Shown: piece by piece, positions 60,960 to 64,000 of the stretch
Layout: each line of letters begins with the position of its first letter
Position numbering within the stretch: position 1 is the stretch's first letter
NCBI RefSeq assembly: GCF_007670255.1
Contig: NZ_SZVS01000002.1
Span: 372,001 to 436,000, forward strand
Source: Paenarthrobacter nicotinovorans
GTDB taxonomy: Bacteria > Actinomycetota > Actinomycetes > Actinomycetales > Micrococcaceae
DNA length: 64,000 nt
Direction of reading: 5' to 3'
Notes under the pieces: generated by a model
What the model saw: the letters and a program-made list of their open reading frames with translations, nothing else
What the model was told of the DNA's origin: nothing
Database searches by the model: none
Program-made: the position numbers and the translations under genes

Positions 60960-63284
60960 ATGGAAGTCTGGCCTGGATCGGCTTATCCGCTCGGAGCCAC
61001 GTTTGACGGTACCGGCACCAACTTTGCACTGTTCAGCGAAAGGGCTGAGCGGGTTGAACTGTGCCTCTTCGACGACGACGGCGGCGAAGTCCGCGTCGAC
61101 GTTGTGGAAGTGGACGGCTATGTTTGGCACTGTTACCTCCCGACGGTGCAGCCCGGACAGAAATACGGCTACCGCGTCCACGGTCCCTACGACCCCGACG
61201 CCGGCCAACGCTTCAACCCCAACAAGCTCCTGCTCGACCCCTACGCCAAGGCAGTGCACCGGCAAATCGACTGGGATCCTTCCCTGTTTTCGTACAACCT
61301 GGGAGACCCCGACTCCCGCAATGACGAGGATTCAGCAGCACACATGATGCTGGGCGTCGTCATCAACCCCTTCTTCGACTGGGACGGCGACAAGCTCCCC
61401 AGGATCCCGTACCACAAGTCGGTCATCTACGAAGCCCATGTCAAGGGACTCACGCAGCTGCACCCCGAGGTCCCGGAAGAGCAGCGCGGAACGTACGCCG
61501 GCGTTGCGCACCCGGCAGTGATTTCGCACCTGCAGAAGCTGGGCGTCACGGCCATCGAACTGATGCCGGTGCACCAGTTTGTCAACGACGGGATCCTCCA
61601 GGACAAGGGCCTGAGCAACTACTGGGGCTACAACACCATCGGCTTCTTCGCCCCGCACAACAGCTACAGCTCCAAGGGCGATACCGGCCAGCAGGTCCAG
61701 GACTTCAAGGCCATGGTCCGTTCGCTGCACAACGCCGGCATTGAGGTCATTCTCGATGTCGTCTACAACCACACCGCTGAAGGCAACCACCTGGGCCCCA
61801 CGCTGTCCTTCAAGGGCATCGACAACTCGGCCTACTACCGCCTGGTGGAAGACGACCAGAAGTACTACATGGACTACACGGGCACGGGTAACTCCCTGAA
61901 CGTGCGCAGCCCGCACTCCTTGCAGCTGCTTATGGACTCGCTGCGGTATTGGGTGACCGAAATGCACGTGGACGGGTTCCGCTTCGACCTCGCCTCCACC
62001 TTGGCCCGCGAGTTCTACGACGTCGACAAGCTCTCCACGTTCTTCGAACTGATCCAGCAGGACCCCGTAGTGTCCCAGGTGAAGCTCATTGCAGAACCGT
62101 GGGATGTCGGACCCGGCGGCTACCAGGTGGGCAACTTCCCGCCACAGTGGACGGAATGGAACGGCAAGTACCGCGACACCGTCCGCGACTTCTGGCGGGG
62201 CGAGCCCTCCACGCTCGGTGAATTCGCGTCGCGGCTGACGGGCTCGGCGGACCTCTACGAGCACTCGGGGCGCCGTCCGTTCGCATCCATCAACTTCGTC
62301 ACCGCCCACGATGGCTTCACCCTGATGGACCTGGTGTCCTACAACGAGAAGCACAACGAGGCCAACGGCGAGGACAACAACGACGGCGAATCCCACAACC
62401 GCTCCTGGAACTGTGGCATCGAAGGACCGACCGACGACCCCACCGTCCTCGCTCTGCGGGCACGCCAGCAGCGCAACTTCATCGCCTCCCTGTTCCTGTC
62501 CCAGGGCGTCCCGATGCTCCTGCACGGTGACGAACTGGGCCGGACCCAGCAGGGCAACAACAACGGCTACTGCCAGGACTCCGAACTGACCTGGATCAAC
62601 TGGGAGCACGTGGACCAACCGCTGATTGAGTTCACCGCGGCAGTCAGTGCCCTGCGTGCCAAGCACCCCAGTTTGCGGCGCAGCCGATTCTTCGACGGGC
62701 GTCCCGTTTTGCGTGGGGAGGGGGAGCGGCTTCCGGACATCGTCTGGTTGGACGCTGACGGAACCACCATGAGTCCTTCGGACTGGGACGAAGCCCTGGG
62801 CCGTTCGGTGGGTGTGTTCCTTAACGGTGACGGCATCCACGGCCGCGACAACCAAGGCCGACGCATCACCGACGTCAACTTCCTCCTGTACTTCAACGCG
62901 GACCAGGAAGAGGTGGACTTCCGGATTCCTTCCGACGAGTACGCACCGGCCTGGGACGTGATGATCGATACCGCAGGAGAGGGCGCGGAAGCCGGCGTCA
63001 TCAAGCCGGACCAGATCCTCTCGGTCGGCGGCAAGTCGCTGGTGGTACTGCGTGCCCACAGCACCCCCGAGATCGAACCGGACCACTCCGTGGCCGCCTC
63101 GCTGGCAGCCCTGACGCAGACCAGCACCCCGGAAACGGCCTCCATCACGGCGCCCGCCGTGACGTCCCTGCCGTATGACTACAAGGAGGCCCCTGCAGAA
63201 GAGGCTGCTCCTGCAGAGGCTGCTGGAGCCAGCGACGACAGCGATGCTGCTGAAGCCGGCGAAGCGGAGGAGACGGAATCATGA
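60960..63284 (+). CDS. glgX: Glycogen debranching enzyme GlgX (isoamylase type)
   Basis: A GH13 enzyme of 774 residues that cleaves alpha-1,6 branches of glycogen, supplying maltooligosaccharides for trehalose synthesis. N-terminal CBM48-like domain ([24 protein letters not shown]), then the barrel with nucleophile Asp343 (GFRFDLAS), acid/base Glu379 ([19 protein letters not shown]) and Asp451 (TAHDGF). The last 50 residues or so are an Ala/Glu-rich tail not usual in the family. ATG 60960 has AAGAGGAG upstream. It overlaps treY by four bases. Confidence 0.95.
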   Translation: MEVWPGSAYPLGATFDGTGTNFALFSERAERVELCLFDDDGGEVRVDVVEVDGYVWHCYLPTVQPGQKYGYRVHGPYDPDAGQRFNPNKLLLDPYAKAVHRQIDWDPSLFSYNLGDPDSRNDEDSAAHMMLGVVINPFFDWDGDKLPRIPYHKSVIYEAHVKGLTQLHPEVPEEQRGTYAGVAHPAVISHLQKLGVTAIELMPVHQFVNDGILQDKGLSNYWGYNTIGFFAPHNSYSSKGDTGQQVQDFKAMVRSLHNAGIEVILDVVYNHTAEGNHLGPTLSFKGIDNSAYYRLVEDDQKYYMDYTGTGNSLNVRSPHSLQLLMDSLRYWVTEMHVDGFRFDLASTLAREFYDVDKLSTFFELIQQDPVVSQVKLIAEPWDVGPGGYQVGNFPPQWTEWNGKYRDTVRDFWRGEPSTLGEFASRLTGSADLYEHSGRRPFASINFVTAHDGFTLMDLVSYNEKHNEANGEDNNDGESHNRSWNCGIEGPTDDPTVLALRARQQRNFIASLFLSQGVPMLLHGDELGRTQQGNNNGYCQDSELTWINWEHVDQPLIEFTAAVSALRAKHPSLRRSRFFDGRPVLRGEGERLPDIVWLDADGTTMSPSDWDEALGRSVGVFLNGDGIHGRDNQGRRITDVNFLLYFNADQEEVDFRIPSDEYAPAWDVMIDTAGEGAEAGVIKPDQILSVGGKSLVVLRAHSTPEIEPDHSVAASLAALTQTSTPETASITAPAVTSLPYDYKEAPAEEAAPAEAAGASDDSDAAEAGEAEETES

Positions 63285-64000
63285 GGACGCCAGTCTCCAC
63301 GTACCGCCTCCAAATCCGTCCCGGTTTCACCTTGCAGGATGCCGCCGGGCTCATCGGCTACCTGAAATCACTGGGAATCGGTTGGGTTTACGTCTCGCCA
63401 ATCCTGACCGCCGAGCAGGGATCGGACCATGGCTATGACGTGACCGACCCTTCCACCGTGGACCCGGCCAGGGGAGGTCCCGAGGGCTTGGCCGCACTGT
63501 CCAAGGCTGCCAAGGAGAACGGCCTCGGGATTCTTGCGGACATCGTGCCCAACCACATGGGTGTTGCCTCTCCCAAGCAGAATGCCTGGTGGTGGAGCCT
63601 CCTGAAGGAAGGGCAGGAGTCCAAGTACGCCGAAGCGTTCGACGTCGACTGGGATTTCGGCGGCGGCAAGATCCGGATCCCGGTGCTCGGCAGCGACGAC
63701 GACCTCGATGAACTCAAGGTCGTGGACGGCGAACTGCACTACTACGATCACCGTTTCCCGTTGGCTGATGGAACGTACGGGGCCGGCGACAGCCCCAAGG
63801 ATGTCCACTCACGCCAGAACTACGAGTTGATCGGTTGGCGACGGGCAGACGCGGACCTGAACTACCGCCGGTTCTTCGCCGTGAACACCCTGGCGGGCAT
63901 CCGTGTAGAGATCCCGTGGGTCTTCGACGAGTCCCACGCCGAAATTGTCCGCTGGTTCCGTGAGGGCCTGGTGGATGGCCTCCGCATCGACCATCCGGAT
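63281..64000 (+). CDS. treY: Maltooligosyl trehalose synthase, 5' part (partial)
   Basis: The first 240 codons of TreY, which turns the reducing end of maltooligosaccharides into a trehalosyl unit; the gene runs out of the window. [57 protein letters not shown] and DIVPNHMG are diagnostic, and DGLRIDH near the edge carries the expected nucleophile aspartate. The ATGA overlap with the glgX stop couples the two; treZ would be expected next. Confidence 0.95.
   Translation, partial: MRTPVSTYRLQIRPGFTLQDAAGLIGYLKSLGIGWVYVSPILTAEQGSDHGYDVTDPSTVDPARGGPEGLAALSKAAKENGLGILADIVPNHMGVASPKQNAWWWSLLKEGQESKYAEAFDVDWDFGGGKIRIPVLGSDDDLDELKVVDGELHYYDHRFPLADGTYGAGDSPKDVHSRQNYELIGWRRADADLNYRRFFAVNTLAGIRVEIPWVFDESHAEIVRWFREGLVDGLRIDHPD

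Noticed and set aside
61332..63086. A 584-codon minus-strand frame opposite glgX
   Set aside because: Shadow of glgX, whose catalytic residues are all readable on the plus strand.

Overview
The window is a high-GC actinobacterial chromosome segment, most like Arthrobacter/Paenarthrobacter (Micrococcaceae). This is inferred from gene order (rpoB-rpoC, str, S10, spc and alpha operons in one block), the acidic/alanine-rich tails on several ribosomal proteins, frequent GTG/TTG starts, TAnnCT-type -10 boxes and ATGA-type gene overlaps. No rRNA, tRNA, CRISPR array, insertion sequence or phage gene was seen. About 60 protein genes are supported, and the ribosomal and transcription genes can be named with high confidence.

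Layout. 1-5538: 3' part of rpoB, then rpoC. 5693-10414: rpsL-rpsG-fusA-tuf. 10415-16490: an accessory stretch with a tuf terminator, a perfect 23-bp inverted repeat, a 1384-residue polytopic membrane protein, a 41-residue membrane peptide and a GH1 beta-glucosidase. 16832-26629: the S10 and spc ribosomal operons, split by a hairpin after rpsQ and lacking rpsN. 26817-28702: secY-adk. 28812-34482: a tightly overlapping five-gene cassette (OleA-like ketosynthase, family 2 glycosyltransferase, cytochrome P450, OleC-like adenylate-forming enzyme, OleD-like reductase), followed by map. 35404-38634: a sugar-type ABC importer without an ATPase gene. 38869-39819: an S58 (DmpA-type) peptidase. 40015-44153: infA-rpmJ-rpsM-rpsK-rpoA-rplQ-truA, lacking rpsD. 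44295-52270: a complete Gram-positive Tad/Flp pilus locus on the minus strand. 52558-55071: rplM-rpsI-glmM. 55080-56922: coaA and an M15 peptidase lipoprotein on the minus strand. 57062-64000: glmS, acpS, nnrD, glgX and the 5' part of treY.

The most interesting region is the cassette at 28812-34482. It has counterparts of OleA, OleC and OleD, the enzymes that condense two acyl-CoAs, reduce the beta-keto acid and close a beta-lactone. It has no OleB, the enzyme that decarboxylates the lactone to an olefin, and instead carries a P450 and a glycosyltransferase. By inference it makes a long-chain beta-lactone or beta-hydroxy acid that is oxidised and possibly glycosylated. It sits between adk and the essential gene map, which appears to be the last gene of the same transcription unit.

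Other points worth a look are: the alpha-operon terminator lying inside the 5' end of truA; a shared TAnnCT-7 nt-ATG arrangement at truA, glmM and glmS that suggests leaderless mRNAs; several strong intercistronic hairpins (rpsK-rpoA, flp-tadE, rpsQ-rplN); and the palindrome behind tuf.
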